A stretch of DNA of 64,000 bases from NCBI GenBank assembly GCA_015345905.1, contig JADDTR010000038.1, forward strand, positions 84,736-148,735. Direction: 5' to 3'. The translations under genes were made by a program, and so were the position numbers. Source of the stretch: Aotearoamyces nothofagi (lineage: Eukaryota > Ascomycota > Leotiomycetes > Leotiales > Tympanidaceae). The notes under the pieces were generated by a model, which ran no database searches, was not told where the DNA came from, and saw nothing but the letters and a program-made list of their open reading frames with translations. Positions 1 to 11,677 of this stretch are shown one piece after another; position 1 is the stretch's first letter; every line of letters starts with the position of its first letter.

Positions 1-1028
1 TCTGTCAGCTATAACTCGAAGATCTCTAAAAGTTGCCTTACATCTGCCTTCAATATCAACTTTCTTCCCATCTTTCATCTCGTATCGGTGGAACCAAACA
101 TCTGCACTGGTAAGCATTTATACATTTTTGAAAGGAATTCGATCGGCTTACTTGGAACGACGATATCTGTATCATGAGCAATGAAATCCTCAAGGATCTT
201 CTCCGGGCTGTCTACAATGTCCACATCTCTCCAATAAACCCACGAGTGTTCGGGCTTCATGGCCGAATATAACAGATAGTTTCTTGCTTTCCCCATTGCT
301 TTCCTTCTAGGTCCCTGCGCCGCGAAACTATGTCGTTCTTCAACAGACTGGCCAGCGATCGCTGTGGCGCCAAAGTCCTTTTCAACAATCAGAGCACTGT
401 TGAATGCAATACCGTCTGTCCGTCTTTGTATTCGATCGAGTTCAGCAGATAAAACAGCTAGAGTATCATCGGTCGAGTCGCCCACTAAGAAACCGAGGTC
501 GATCAAATGATGTGGATATGTCAGTTGGGAAAGGAGGTCAAAGTACTTCGGTAAGTATGGAGCGGCATCTCGCAGAGGTGTCAAGATTAGGACCCTTTCC
601 GCATTCGATGCAGCTTTGGGCGTCGAAGTTATTGGATTGAGGTCAACTCGCTTGATAGAAGATGAATTGATCACTAATGGTTCGTGATGGTTAAAGATGA
701 CGGGCGTTTGTAGATGAGCATTCCAATCGCTTTGCTCATTTAGGGTCATCTCAATTGGCGGTTTTGAAGGGCCCCAACAATAAAATCTGCAAGTAGATAT
801 CGGTCAGAATGGACTTATCAAGTACAGAAAGTAAAGCTCAAGATATGACGGAACCAACCTCTGCATCTCTGAGGCGGAAGTTCTGATCCCCCTCCATGTT
901 AATAACACGATCCCTACCAGTGAAACACAGAGTAAGAACCGTGTCCTGGTTAGGAATATCCATATCGCCCGTGTTGGTGGTAGTTGTGCTCTCGCCGACT
1001 TCCACGTCGTTCCTTTAGGGAGAAGCAT
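1..1028 (-). CDS. Anp1/Mnn9/Van1-family alpha-1,6-mannosyltransferase, 3' part cut by window edge
   Basis: Golgi mannan polymerase subunit that extends the N-glycan outer chain. Exons are 859-1028, 152-786 and 42-101; a further intron starts at 41 (GTAAGG donor) and runs off the left edge, so 288 residues are visible. The protein starts with a short basic tail and one signal-anchor membrane segment (about residues 20-45), giving type II Golgi topology. The Anp1 fold follows, with ERVLILTPLRDA, the GDSTDD motif (159-164) and the DxD metal/nucleotide-sugar motif in WRDVDI (244-246). The end of exon 2 joins exon 3 as VVPNVWFHRY and then KVDIEGR, a family signature. Intron 1 has an unusual GTTGGT donor but restores RFYCWGPSKPP, which is typical of the family. 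I cannot tell which of the three paralogues this is. Confidence 0.93.
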
Positions 1029-1577
1029 GATGGCCTTACGGTGGCCACGTCACCACCGTTGAGCGTAGTGTCTCAATTCAAGCAGTCGCAAAAGTAATGC
1101 GCACTGGAATTATTGCCAAAGGCTGATCGTGAGATGTGAGCCTCTGTGGCTGGCTTTTACGGGGTAAGATGGGCGACGTGAAGGGGCTGGGGAGATTTCG
1201 AAGCTCTCGCCTCGAGCAGGATCACCGAACTAGAAAATGCCAAGACCAAAATCGATAATCTCTTAGCAGCCGGCGAACGCTGAACCCAATCTAAGCGAGG
1301 AAATGACACCCGCTGACAATATGGAGTCTCCAGATTGACCATCGCAATGCAAGCTCCTTAGCTTGTACAAATATCCCACAAGACAAGACCAAGCTATGCA
1401 GTCTACGGATCTTACAGACCTTGTTAGAACGGAAATGTGCTTGTGAATTGTTCCCAGCGGCCTTAAAGTCAATTGAAGGGCGTGACTAGCCCTATCACGT
1501 GAGCGGGCCACCGTCCCTGCCTTATGCTCCCTGCTCGGGCGCGCCGGTTCGCTTTTCTCAACATTTCCGCCATCACT
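1029..1577. promoter_or_regulatory. Divergent intergenic region between mannosyltransferase and DNA glycosylase genes
   Basis: This 549-bp stretch separates two divergently transcribed start codons, so it must hold both promoters. It carries a perfect CACGTG E-box at 1496-1501, 76 bp before the glycosylase ATG, which could bind a bHLH or bZIP factor. No TATA box or repeat stands out. The regulatory role is inferred from position only. Confidence 0.5.
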
Positions 1578-2929
1578 ATGGCGGCTCGGAGGTCTAGTCG
1601 CTTGAGTGGGGTATCAGCAAATGCACAAGAGATAAAATTGACACAAAATGAGTCCAGCAGGTCTGATGTACTCAAAAGCAGCAAGAAGAGGAAGGGATTG
1701 GTGGACGATCCCAACGACGGGCTTCTAATACCAGCTACTCCACCAAGAAAGAAATCTACGAAGCCCGTCCCACCTACAACTCCTACAACGGCGGCTGCCT
1801 CGTTGATAGCTGCACCCTTGGATTTAGGAAAAGTCAATAGTAGTACACCGCCACTTCTAAGAAACAGGCTCGCAAACCCTCATCTGACAAATGCTCCCTT
1901 GATATCACCTGCTACATCACGCCTGATTACTAGCAAAGCTGTGGAGGATACCTCACCATCAAAACTAACACTATCGTATGCTACGACGACAACTGGAGAT
2001 ATTTTGGAGAAGGCTTTGGCTCATCTAATTAAGACGGATGCGAGGCTCAAGCCAGTTATAGAGAAACATCACTGCCATATGTTCTCTCCAGAAGGACTGG
2101 CAGAAGAAATTGACCCTTTTAATAGTCTTTCAAGCAGCATTATCTCTCAGCAGGTGAGCGTGACCTAGTTTACGGTCCTACAACCCTATTTGTAATGGTT
2201 TAGTATTGAAGTCTTCAGTTGTTCAAAATCCCCTATGCCTATGAAGGCACTACAACTTTTAGATATCAGCTGCTAACTAATCGCCCAGGTATCAGGAGCT
2301 GCTGCAAAATCAATCAAAGCCAAATTTGTAGCACTCTTCAACCCTTCTATAACCGAGGCAGCAGCTGTACATGTATTTCCTACCCCGTCACAAGTAGCAG
2401 GAAGTGACATTGCTACATTGCGAACAGCTGGGCTTTCCCAAAGAAAAGCAGAATACATTAAAGGGTTGGCGGAGCGGTTTGCAAATGGGGAATTGAGCAC
2501 AGAAATGCTTTTCAATGCGGAATATGAAGAGGTGCTCGAGAAGCTAACAGCTGTAAGAGGACTTGGAAAATGGACCGTAGAGATGTTCGTTTGCTTTGGT
2601 CTGAAGAGAATGGACGTTTTCTCTACTGGGGACTTAGGCGTGCAGTAAGTACCTGGGTAAGTTAGGGCACCATGCATATTGCTAACTTATTCCAGGAGAG
2701 GTATGGCTGCTTTTCAAGGCAGAGATGTGAGCAAACTTAAAGGAAAGGGTGGCGGAAAGTGGAAGTACATGTCGGAGAAAGACATGCTCGAGATATCAGA
2801 GAAATTTGCCCCTTATAGGTTGGTCATCACGTGATGGTATGCAGATATGAACTGACCAGACTTAGGAGTGTTTTCATGTGGTACATGTGGAGAGTAGAGG
2901 ATGTGGATATTAGTACTTTCAACAAGTAG
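1578..2929 (+). CDS. MAG1: DNA-3-methyladenine glycosylase (AlkA/MAG1 type, HhH-GPD)
   Basis: Base-excision repair enzyme that removes 3-methyladenine and other alkylated purines from nuclear DNA. Exons 1578-2153, 2289-2644, 2696-2818 and 2866-2929 give 372 aa. The first ~110 residues are a low-complexity basic tail (MAARRSSRLSG) probably holding the nuclear signal. The catalytic domain includes SSSIISQQVSGAAAKSI, the helix-hairpin-helix LTAVRGLGKWTVEMF (about 278-292) and the catalytic aspartate in TGDLGVQRG (D307). An upstream in-frame ATG at 1524 would add 18 residues; 1578 was preferred because the added segment is hydrophobic and unlike the basic tail. Intron 3 has a GTTGGT donor. It is longer than yeast Mag1 because of the N-terminal tail. 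Confidence 0.92.
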
Positions 2930-4910
2930 CACCACGGAATGGGAAAATGCTGAACCTTGTTTGAAAGAGGCTGGAATAGAGAGAGGAAAGGGAAGTACAA
3001 TAAATACCTACTCGCTATAGTACTAGACCGTAGCTGAATGACGAAGTATTACCGTAGCAAGTGTACAAACAACGAACAGTACTCGAGAGGCTCGAGAACA
3101 GCTAGTATGTGTGTTCGAGAATAGACATGCACTTTTAGTCCGTGCCCTTACATACCAACCGTCTACAAAACCACAGTAGAGCATTCCAGTCGTGCTATTG
3201 TGTGGCACCGGGCCGTCAAGCCACACACACAGAGCCGGTCCCGCGTCATGCACGCCACGGGCATATGTGTAGAGGACTCCTATACGGTTGCTGGGCTACG
3301 GGGGCACACACTGGGGAAAGTTCTGAAGATGGCGCATTCCCAGGACCACGAAATATTTAAGAGCCAGCCATGGGATATTTAGGTAGAGGGTGGGGAGGGA
3401 GCAGAAAAGGTGACGTTTGCCCATCAGCCGAAAGGGAAGAATCTGGCTTGTGACTGTTGGAGCGGTGACTACATTACTGTAGTGAGCTTAGTGCCGAGGC
3501 CGTCTAAAAATACCCCCTTCCCCTGTGGTTTGCCAACTCGTCTGGGCGAGATGCGACAGGGAGGAGTTTTTATATCCGAAATGATAAACCACTATATCCC
3601 AGATGCCCAACAGAGTATACGACATGTGCTTGCGGCCGGCTGCAGCATCCTGACACGGGCCTGCATTATCGAAATACAAGTAATCAATCGGCGGCAGGCT
3701 CGTACCATGGGAGCACGAACGCCCGAGAGACCCTTTGAAATCGATTACATCAATTGCCGTCTTGTCTACACCGTACGCCAGTGCTACCGGTTTCGGATAT
3801 CTACTCGAGCACCAGTCGCAGACTCGTAATTCATGCCCTGTATAGCTAGCAACCTGGGACGCACTGCACATACGACTGTGAGACGCATACCACACAGCGT
3901 GACAGCGTCGCGTTGACGGATCTTTTCTAACTGGGGCAATGGCCCCAGACAATGTCTCGTCGTTATCAAGGCAAGGGCAGAGGCAAGGACACAGGCTCCA
4001 GTATTTATGAATATCACCTCGATCCCCGCTAGGCTAAGTCGCGCGCAGATGGCGATTGAGAAGAAAAGGAGGAGCGTCATGCCGCACTTGCGTAGCTAGT
4101 AATAGATGGAGTAGAGCAAAAAGCGTTGAGATATCGGAACGCACGAAGCATTGAGTTCTGAAGACACCCCCTCTAGAGCTCCCCAGGGCGTGCATCTGCC
4201 AGTGAGGCTTTGGAGGGAAACAAGCTACCTGCGTACGGCGTAGTGCACTGGCTGCATTGCTGTGTCCTTTAATAGCACCCAATGTTAGAGCCGGCCACAG
4301 CGGCTGCCCTTCCGTTCCTTCTATGCCGGCCGCGAAGTTTTGAGATCGGTGCGCACCTTCGGTGCTGGCTACGCCCTCTTCGGCTAGGGATGCGTGCTAC
4401 CTCCGGAGAATGGCACCACGGTTAGCACCCATGGCCTGCCTGCACATGCGCGGTGCATAAGCCTTCAGCATAAGCCTCCAGCCTCCAGCATCCAGCGTCC
4501 AGAATCCAGAATCGTCCTTAACCTCGCCGTCTACTGCCGAGAGGGCCGCTCGAAGAGAGCTGTGCTGCGCTGTGCTGTGTGCTGTTCCCGACGCCGCGGT
4601 GCTCCTTCTTCGCTTTTGCGTACAGAGGCGAGGGACGCATTGCGTTGCGTATGCAAAACAAAACACCTGGACGACCGCGGGAATGAAGCACCCGCTGTCG
4701 GACGGGAGTTTGGCGCAGCCCCACGGCTGACGCAACTCCTGGCAACTTTAATCCCTTTCCAAGGTGTGAGAGGTTGCAACTGGCAAGCTGCTCCCCTTTA
4801 GTGAGCGTCTGAGCGACGGCGATTTGCTGGCACTTCCAGGTTCAGACGCGCCTTTATCAGGCTCCTGGTCAGGCTGGAGCCCGCCAGGACAGCCAGGACA
4901 GCCAGGACAG

Positions 4911-4981
4911 CAGTGCTGTACCTAGTACTTACAGTACGGTACTGTATAGTACTGCAGTACCTACTGTAGTACAGTACCTAG
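4911..4981. repeat. CAGTA/GTAC-type palindrome-rich tract
   Basis: Dense imperfect repetition of GTACTG and CAGTAC words, e.g. ACAGTACGGTACTGT. It belongs to the dispersed CAGTA family seen in most deserts of this window. Confidence 0.75.
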
Positions 4982-5046
4982 TCTTCGAGTCTCGGGCGAA
5001 ATGGGCCGGTCCCATTTCCACCTAGGCTTCGACGAGGAGGCACTGT

Positions 5047-5108
5047 AAGGTAGCTCAGGTAGCTAAGGTGGGTAGCTAAGGTAGGTAGCTCAGGTAGGTA
5101 GCTCAGGT
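5047..5108. repeat. GGTAGCT-type minisatellite
   Basis: Seven to eight imperfect copies of a GGTAGCT(A/C)A unit in tandem, with spacing of 8-11 bp. Non-coding. Confidence 0.75.
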
Positions 5109-5407
5109 CCCTAGCCAAGCTCGCGACGGTCCTGTTTACTATGGATCCCCCAAGCCGTCGTGTCTTGATTCCAATACCGTCCTATAATGCCATGCCATGC
5201 CATGGACGAAGAGTTTTGCTGCTGCGCACGTGTGCAGATTTCAGACCTGCCACTGTTGTGGGAGGTGGGAGGTGGGAGGTGCGAGGTGCGAGGCGCGAGA
5301 TGCGCTGTGCTGGCTGGCCGGACCCAGGCCAGCCCGGTGCTCAGGGTGCAGTGTGGCACCTGCATCGTATTCGATGTCGCATTATTGTTATTACCGCAGT
5401 GTTAAGT

Positions 5408-5450
5408 ATTGCCATTGCCATTGCCATTGCCATTGCCATTGCCATTGCCA
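5408..5450. repeat. (ATTGCC)n hexanucleotide array
   Basis: Seven uninterrupted ATTGCC copies. Read in frame it would encode Ile-Ala or Met-Ala runs, which explains spurious open frames here. Confidence 0.9.
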
Positions 5451-5574
5451 CCGGATGCCAGGATTGAAGCACGAGTGATACGTATAGCCGTGTTATATCT
5501 AAAGGCAGATCGCAGATACAGTATAGACGCCGCAGGCCCTGACGAGTTAGGGAGGTAGCGCGGCGGTGGTGGGC

Positions 5575-5649
5575 AGGCACAGCAGGCACAGCAGGCACAG
5601 CAGGCACAGCAGGCACAGCAGGCACAGCAGGCACAGCAGGCACAGCAGG
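5575..5649. repeat. (GGCACAGCA)n 9-mer minisatellite
   Basis: About eight near-perfect copies of a 9-bp unit. The period is a multiple of three, so it leaves an open frame on the minus strand with Val-Pro-Ala repeats. Confidence 0.9.
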
Positions 5650-5867
5650 CCCGGCTAGGCAGGCAGAGGTCCCTACGGTAGCCTCGCTGCCTCTGCCCGG
5701 CGGCATGGGAATCGAATTGTCAAGCATTTTGTTTTGATGAGCTGTGGTGGATCTCTATTTCCCCGTGATAGCGGTGCACGCTGCAGCCAGTGCCGTCGCT
5801 GGCTGCTGGCCGCGGGCTGCGGGCGGCGGGCAGAAGCCCTGCAGTAATCTCTCTTAGCACCCAGCAC

Positions 5868-5925
5868 CCAGCAAGCAGGCAGGCAAGCAGGCCAGCAGGC
5901 CAGCAGGCCAGCAGGCAAGCAAGCA
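5868..5925. repeat. GCAGGCCA/GCAAGCAG-type array
   Basis: Imperfect 4- and 8-bp GCAG-based tandem repeat, degenerate at both ends. Confidence 0.75.
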
Positions 5926-6175
5926 ATGACGGCGGACGAGCCTCGCAGCCCGCTGATCATGCGAAGAAGCAGCCCTCGGCCGCCAGGCCCTAATTGCCCA
6001 ATCTTGCCATTTTGCCCTCGAGGGGAGGGGGGGTGCGTGCGTGGTGCGTGGTGCGTGGTGTGTACCGTTGTTGCGCACTCGTCCGCTAAAAATCATGACC
6101 TGCTCGGTCCCAGCGCTGCCGCACACTGCTAACGGAGGTAATTATTATTCATGGGGGCCTGCTCGGAGCTGGCGT

Positions 6176-6669
6176 GCGCTTCTCCCAATCTTCACTCCGC
6201 CCATTCCGGCTAGCCCCCTTGCACTAGCCTGCCTCCCTATACAAAGTTGTCCCTGCCCTTTCGATTTGTCTCCATTCTCCCTCCCAGCATTGCATCTACT
6301 GCTCTTTCCTGATTCCGAATCTCTTTTTACTTCTTCACATTCGTTTGCCAGATTCCTCCGGCCTCGTCGATTTCAACTTCTACATCGTCGTTGTTATTTG
6401 CAGGGCAGCCACGCCGTCTGTCTCTTTGGACGTAGACAAAAACAAGAGAAAAAACCCAAAAGGTGAGATCCCCCCGACAACAAGACCAAGACTTCCACGA
6501 AACACCTGCCACGAATCTCCGCTGCGACCTCCATCGTTCATCATCACACAACGCAACCCCATCAATCAAACCAACCCTCCATCACAGCCATCAGGATTCT
6601 TTTCTTGAGCTCTTGCGTAATTGGAATTGGGCTGACCTTCTGAAGTTATTCAGCATAATTCAATTCACG
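6176..6669 (+). promoter_or_regulatory. Pyrimidine-rich promoter/leader with a likely 5'UTR intron, upstream of ECM33-like gene
   Basis: Long C/T-rich stretches on the coding strand (about 6230-6350) resemble transcription-start regions of highly expressed fungal genes. A GTGAGA donor after AAAAG at 6463, a GCTGAC branch-like element at 6631-6636 and a CAG acceptor ending at 6653 define a plausible 191-nt leader intron that ends 16 bp before the ATG. These are sequence motifs only; no transcript evidence is available. Confidence 0.5.
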
Positions 6670-8089
6670 ATGCACGCAACCCAATACCTCCTCCCGGCCC
6701 TCGCGGCTTTTGGACTTGTCTCCGGTAATTCCTCACAATCCTTCTCCCCACATTGACCGTGCATTCATTCGATGAATGGCTGTTTATTAGTACGATTGAG
6801 CTGTTTGGGCCGTCGTGATTGATGTACCACGTTGCTACGGATTACTAACTGAGCTCTCTTATATAGCAGCTAGCAGCAGCAGCACAAGTACCCTCTGCTC
6901 CCAGAAGACTGCAACAATCAGCTCCCAAGCCGATGCCACAGCTCTTGCGTCAGCATGCTCCACCGTTTCTGGATCGATTGCCGTTGCGTCTTCGGTCGTT
7001 GGCAGCATTACGCTTGATGGTATCCAAGAGATTGGGGGTGACTTGATTGTCGACGGTGCTGTCAACCTGACCAGTCTATCTGGCGGCGACCTGACTGCTA
7101 TCACCGGTTCAATGTCACTGACTAGTCTCACAATTATGTCCACACTGCAGTTCCCAGAGTTGACCTCTGTCGGTTCTATCGAGTGGACTACTCTTAACGC
7201 ACTCCAGGAGCTCACCTTCACTACCGGCGTCTCTGAGGCTTCTACCATCTTCATCACCGATACCGCTCTTACCACTCTTGACGGCATTAACTTGTCGACA
7301 GTTGGCAGCATCGAGATTACGAACAACGCCTACTTGAGAACTGTCAGCACCCAGGTTGGAAACATCACTGAATCGCTCATTATCAGCGCCAACGGGCCCA
7401 ACTTGAACCTCACCTTCCCCAACCTCATCTGGGCATATAACATTACAGTGAGAAACGTTTCCAGCCTCAGCATTCCGTCCTTGGCATCCGTAAACACGAC
7501 TTTCGGAGTTTACGGATCATACATGGAGTCTGTTCTCGCACCAAACTTGACCACTGTTGGTGGTGATCTTGCGTTCGTCGCTGATTCCTCCCTGACCAAC
7601 ATCTCTATGCCAGAATTGACAACTGTTGGAGGAGGACTTCTGATCGCCAATAACACCGCCCTCCTCGACATTTCTGGTTTCCCTCTTCTTGCCACCACTG
7701 GTGCTATTAGTGTTTCTGGTAACTTCACCAAGTAAGCAATTCCGAAGTTGACATTACAATCCGAGAGACTGACGTTCTATAGCTTCGTGCTTCCCTCCTT
7801 GACCGATTGCAAGGGTACCTTCAACGCTCAGAGCTCTGGTAACTTCAGCTGCACACCCTTCGAGACCGATGAGGACAACCAGGTTGTCAAGGGTACCTTC
7901 ACTTGTGATTCTTCAAGCAGCAATGTCCAGACCAGTGGCACTGGCGGAACCTCAACTGGTACCTCTACAAGCTCTTCATCTTCTTCCTCTAGCTCTAGTG
8001 CTGCGGCGGCCGGAAACACTGTCCCCGCTATCCAGGCCGTGGTTGGATTTGCTGCCCTGTTTGGAGGTGTTGCACAGCTGGCTTTGTAG
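6670..8089 (+). CDS. ECM33: Ecm33/Sps2-family GPI-anchored cell-wall protein
   Basis: Surface glycoprotein needed for normal cell-wall organisation in fungi; its molecular activity is not known. Exons 6670-6724, 6867-7731 and 7783-8089 give 408 aa, close to yeast Ecm33. A signal peptide (about residues 1-19) is split from the mature region by intron 1. The body is a receptor-L-domain-like beta-solenoid built from repeated units such as NLTSLSGGDLTAITGS, rich in Thr, Ser and Asn with many N-x-S/T sites. Near the C terminus are NFSCTPFE cysteines, then a Ser-rich stalk and a final hydrophobic segment after AAAGNTVPA, consistent with GPI attachment. Codon use is strongly C-biased, suggesting high expression. 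Confidence 0.93.
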
Positions 8090-9619
8090 ATTACTGGAAT
8101 CGTGCAGCGGCGTTTTCATTACCTTACCTTAGAATTAATTTTGCCATGACTCCTATTCTCTCTGCACCACTCTTGTTGGTTGTCAAGCTCTTGAGCGGTA
8201 CATTCCTTAGGTACATTTGTATGGCTCAGCAAGCTTCTCTTTGCATTTCCATAGTTAGAGAAGAAAGGTTGCATAAAGTGCAGTCACATGCATGGAGGGT
8301 TCGACTATATATCGATCGAACATGAAGGACGAGTATTAGGACTAAAATCGAGTTCAGTCGAGAAACTATAATTGTGTCTTTCTGAGCCCGATCTATTTGC
8401 TGTGATGGTGAATTGGTGATAATGTGATAAAAGAGCCTCCTTCACCTCCTCCCTCGTCAGTTAACCTCTGCAGATGATGGCCGCTGGTTCGTTGGAGTGC
8501 AGCGTGATTAGATGAGCAGTACGTTTTACCCCTCAGACGGCGCGGTTATGAATGAGTAATGGAGTTCTATGTTCTATGATGGACTGGGGTGGACGGAACA
8601 TAGATCAAAGTTATAAATGACCAAATTGCTACTAAAAGTCGAGATTGAGGCATGCACGGCATCATCATCTGGCCACTGATGTACTTGTACTCTGTCTACA
8701 GCAGATCACCGGACATTCGCACCTACACTCCGTAATTTTGGCTCACGTTTAAAGTAGGAAGCTGAGGCATAAGGGCCGAGCAACCTATGGGGAGACATGC
8801 CGTCTACGGGGTCTCGAGCAAGAGTAGCCTAGCTAGATAGGGGGATCGATCGAGTAGTGGGCGCAGACGTGAAGTACCTTAGGTTGTCCAAGCATGACTC
8901 GAGACAGTGCTCGAGGAGAGAGACTTGTCCTGAACGGCAAGCAAGAGAAGGGAACAGAGCTGAGGAGCCGAAAAGGGTGCTGGATCGAGTGAATGGATAG
9001 TCGACAAGTGAAAGAGTGTGACGACGGGCCTGGTATCGAGCGATGATACCTCCTGGCCGTCAGTCGCCGGGGTGAAAAAAAAAGAGGTGAAACAGTCATT
9101 GCTTCGGGAGGCGTGAGAGGCGTGAGAGGCGCGAAGGGCGTGAAGACGAAAACGAGCGAAAGGCCCATTCGGGAGGTCGGAGAGGTCTGCTCGAGGGACA
9201 CCGCACGGCCGCAAGACCCCAGAACCATGATCGCTGCCGGGATGGAAAAAAATGATCGAGGAGGCAGAGCAGAAGGTGACTGGTCACAAAAGACTACGAG
9301 TGTGGCGCGAGGGCAGGTTCAACCAACGTGAGCCAATAGGTCCCAAAGGAGGCGCCGTCGGGGCATATCACCATTGTTCCGTGTGGCCAGGAAGAGGCGA
9401 GCAAGAAGGCGTGGATGGGTGACTTCGACTGTATCAAGGGGGGCAGCGAGCGGCCTCGGCGTAGCTAATGGCAGGTGGATTACTGGCTGGGCGAGATGTT
9501 CGGATTCCCTGGGCTCTGGTAGAGAGAGACCTGCGAGACTGACAGCCGGGAGAGGATGTCATACACCAACGGACGCCCATCGAGTCCCAGAATCGAGGAC
9601 ATCCCGGCAGCCGAGCAGG

Positions 9620-9665
9620 TCAGCATCTCTCAGCATCTCAGCATCTCAGCATCTCAGTATCTCAG
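9620..9665. repeat. (CAGCATCT)n 8-mer array
   Basis: About five near-perfect copies of an 8-bp unit. Confidence 0.85.
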
Positions 9666-10220
9666 CAGCGCAGTGAGTGGGAAGTGGTGGCGTCTGTACG
9701 GCTGTCTGGATCGAGCCTCCCAACACAATCTCAAGCTCGACTCGGCTCAGGCATTGGCTGTGGTGGCACCGGATGGGCCGAGGAGAGCAAGGTTGAGAAT
9801 GGGAAGTTTGGTGCTCGAGCGAGGACAACGCGGCCAGGGTCTAAGTCTACGCTATAGATACAATCAATCAATGTGTGATTGCGGGCGTGTCTGGACATGT
9901 AGGCCCTTCGAGGCTCTGTCCTGATATCTACGCATGCATACAACACATATATAATACCGACAAGCATACGAACAGCAGCGAGATGGGCGGCGGGGCTGGG
10001 GGAGGTGGTGACGACACGCCCAGGTATGCTCGAGTTGCACAGCAGCACGGTTTCCTCGAAGTACGGTACTCGGGAACAAGTCGACGTCGCACTGCGTATT
10101 GAATGGGAGACCGTGCAAGCGAAGTGTGGGGGATGGACCGGGGGACAGGGCGACTTGGAAATTCCCGCGGACTCCTGGGATTCCCGTGACTCCCTGGGAT
10201 GCCAGGCGGGAGCGGGCGGA

Positions 10221-10260
10221 CGGGGAGGGGAGGGGAGGGGAGGGGAGGGGAGGGAGGGGA
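10221..10260 (+). repeat. (GGGGA)n array, potential G-quadruplex
   Basis: About eight G-runs of three or four separated by single A residues. Four or more such runs with one-base loops is the classic intramolecular G-quadruplex pattern. On the minus strand it reads as a polypyrimidine tract. Confidence 0.9.
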
Positions 10261-10317
10261 GCTGGAGGGACTCGTGGGACCGTACTTGGGACCACACTCC
10301 GTAGGGGCAGTAGGAGG

Positions 10318-10360
10318 TGTACAGTGTAGTGTACAGTGTAGTGTACAGTGTACAGGACTG
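10318..10360. repeat. GTGTACAGTGTA 12-mer array (CAGTA family)
   Basis: Three to four copies of a GTGTACAGTGTA-like unit containing the GTACAG core shared with other deserts. Confidence 0.8.
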
Positions 10361-10733
10361 TAGCACTGCTTGTAGTGGCTGGATGGTAGGGGCTGAACGG
10401 AATGCTCGAGCAGAGGGAGAGAAGAGGCAGGTCTGGGCTGTAGGGATAGGGCCTCGGGGGCTGTAGGGGCCCCAGCACGCCCAGCTCCTGCGCCGTACAG
10501 CACTGTACCGTACTGCCCGGAACCCTCGAGGACAGGCCCCGTCCTCGAGCCGGGCACAGACAAACAAACAGACCAACAGGCACGCCCAGCCAGCCATCTC
10601 CGCCCTGCTGAACCCGAGTGCCCAGTGGTGGCAGTGCGAGCCGCCCAGCGACGGACGAAACACCAAGGCAGGCCGACGAGAGGAGCAGCTCGGCGCGGCA
10701 GGCAGCACGGAAGGCAGTCGCCCAGTCACCGTC

Positions 10734-10776
10734 CCATCCCCATCCCCATCCCCATCGCCATAGCCATCGCCATCCC
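10734..10776. repeat. (CATCCC)n hexanucleotide array
   Basis: About seven copies with CATCGC and CATAGC variants. In one minus-strand frame it encodes a Gly-Asp repeat. Confidence 0.85.
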
Positions 10777-11094
10777 AGGACCTGGGAAGTGGCGGTCCGT
10801 GCTCCTCGATCGCATCGGAAATCTTCAGTTGAGGTGATGCTACCTCATGATTGCGGCAGATGGAGGATCGAGGGATGCGAGGCAATGCGAGCGTCCCACG
10901 AACCATGCATGGGTGATGCCTCCATTCGAGCGGTGCTTGGGTCCGAGTCAGCAGTCGACAGGACAGTCGACAGTCGACAGTCGAAGTCAACAGTCAACAA
11001 CTGCTAGTAGCCAACAGAGCAACGCAACAGTCAACAGGCAACCAGCAGCATACCACACGGGCGTCTGAAGCGTATTTGAGGGTGGGCATGTGGG

Positions 11095-11225
11095 CGTGTG
11101 GGCGTGCGGGTGTGTGGGCATATGTGTATCTGTGTATCTGAGTACTGTGTGTGTACTGTGTGTGTACTGTGTACTGTGTACTGTGTGTACTGTGTGTACT
11201 GTGTGTGTACTGCGTGGATGGGTGT
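11095..11225. repeat. TGTGGGCG / TGTGTACTG repeat tract
   Basis: A GT-rich minisatellite that starts with GTGTGGGC units and passes into TGTGTACTG units. Confidence 0.8.
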
Positions 11226-11526
11226 GTGGAGTGTGGGTGTACCCACCTGTACTGTACATGTACTGCATCGCGCAGTACAGAGCCCATTGCCGCGGCTTTA
11301 AGGTTCGGCGGCGGCCGCTGGCTGGCATCCAGGCGTGGTCAATGGGGCGTAGAGGCATCCGCAGCGGAAGCTTAAGGTCGGGCCACAGGCACTCCCGTCG
11401 CAGCTAAGGTGCCTCGGAAGGTGGCTGGGGCGTCGCGAGAGCCCAGGAGAGGAGGGGAAGAGCCTACGGGGAAGAACCTACGGGGAAGAGCCTGCAGCCG
11501 AGAGCCTACAGCCGAGAGCCTACAGG

Positions 11527-11600
11527 TAGGTACGGTACAGTATGCAGCACAGTACAGTGCAGTACAGTGCACTGCAGTACAGTGCAGGACAGTACAGGAC
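11527..11600. repeat. CAGTA/GTACAGTGCA tract
   Basis: Repeated ACAGTGCAGT and GTACAG words; a member of the dispersed CAGTA family. Confidence 0.75.
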
Positions 11601-11620
11601 AGGACTGGACTGTACGACAG

Positions 11621-11677
11621 CAGGCTGCAACAGGCTGCCACAGGCTACCACAGGCTGCTACAGGCTGCCACAGGCTG
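11621..11677. repeat. (CAGGCTGCCA)n 10-mer array
   Basis: About six imperfect copies of a 10-bp unit with A/C and T/C variants. Confidence 0.8.

Larger units (their letters stand above)
2930..6669. other. Intergenic desert with minisatellites; ECM33 promoter at right end
   Basis: No credible gene was found in 3.7 kb. The left half (2.9-4.9 kb) is unique-looking sequence with only short overlapping frames. The right half (4.9-6.1 kb) is a chain of tandem repeats: CAGTA/GTAC-type sequence at 4911-4981, GGTAGCT-like at 5047-5108, ATTGCC hexamers at 5408-5450, a GGCACAGCA 9-mer at 5575-5649 and a GCAGGCCA-like array at 5868-5925. From about 6180 it becomes pyrimidine-rich and leads into the ECM33-like gene. 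Confidence 0.7.

Noticed and set aside
6859-7326. 155-codon antisense frame inside the ECM33-like gene
   Set aside because: Mirror frame of a highly C-biased coding sequence.
9731-10990. 419-codon open frame on the minus strand
   Set aside because: It runs straight through several satellites, encodes Gly-Asp and Pro/Ser/Leu runs, and overlaps other long frames. High GC makes stop codons rare here.
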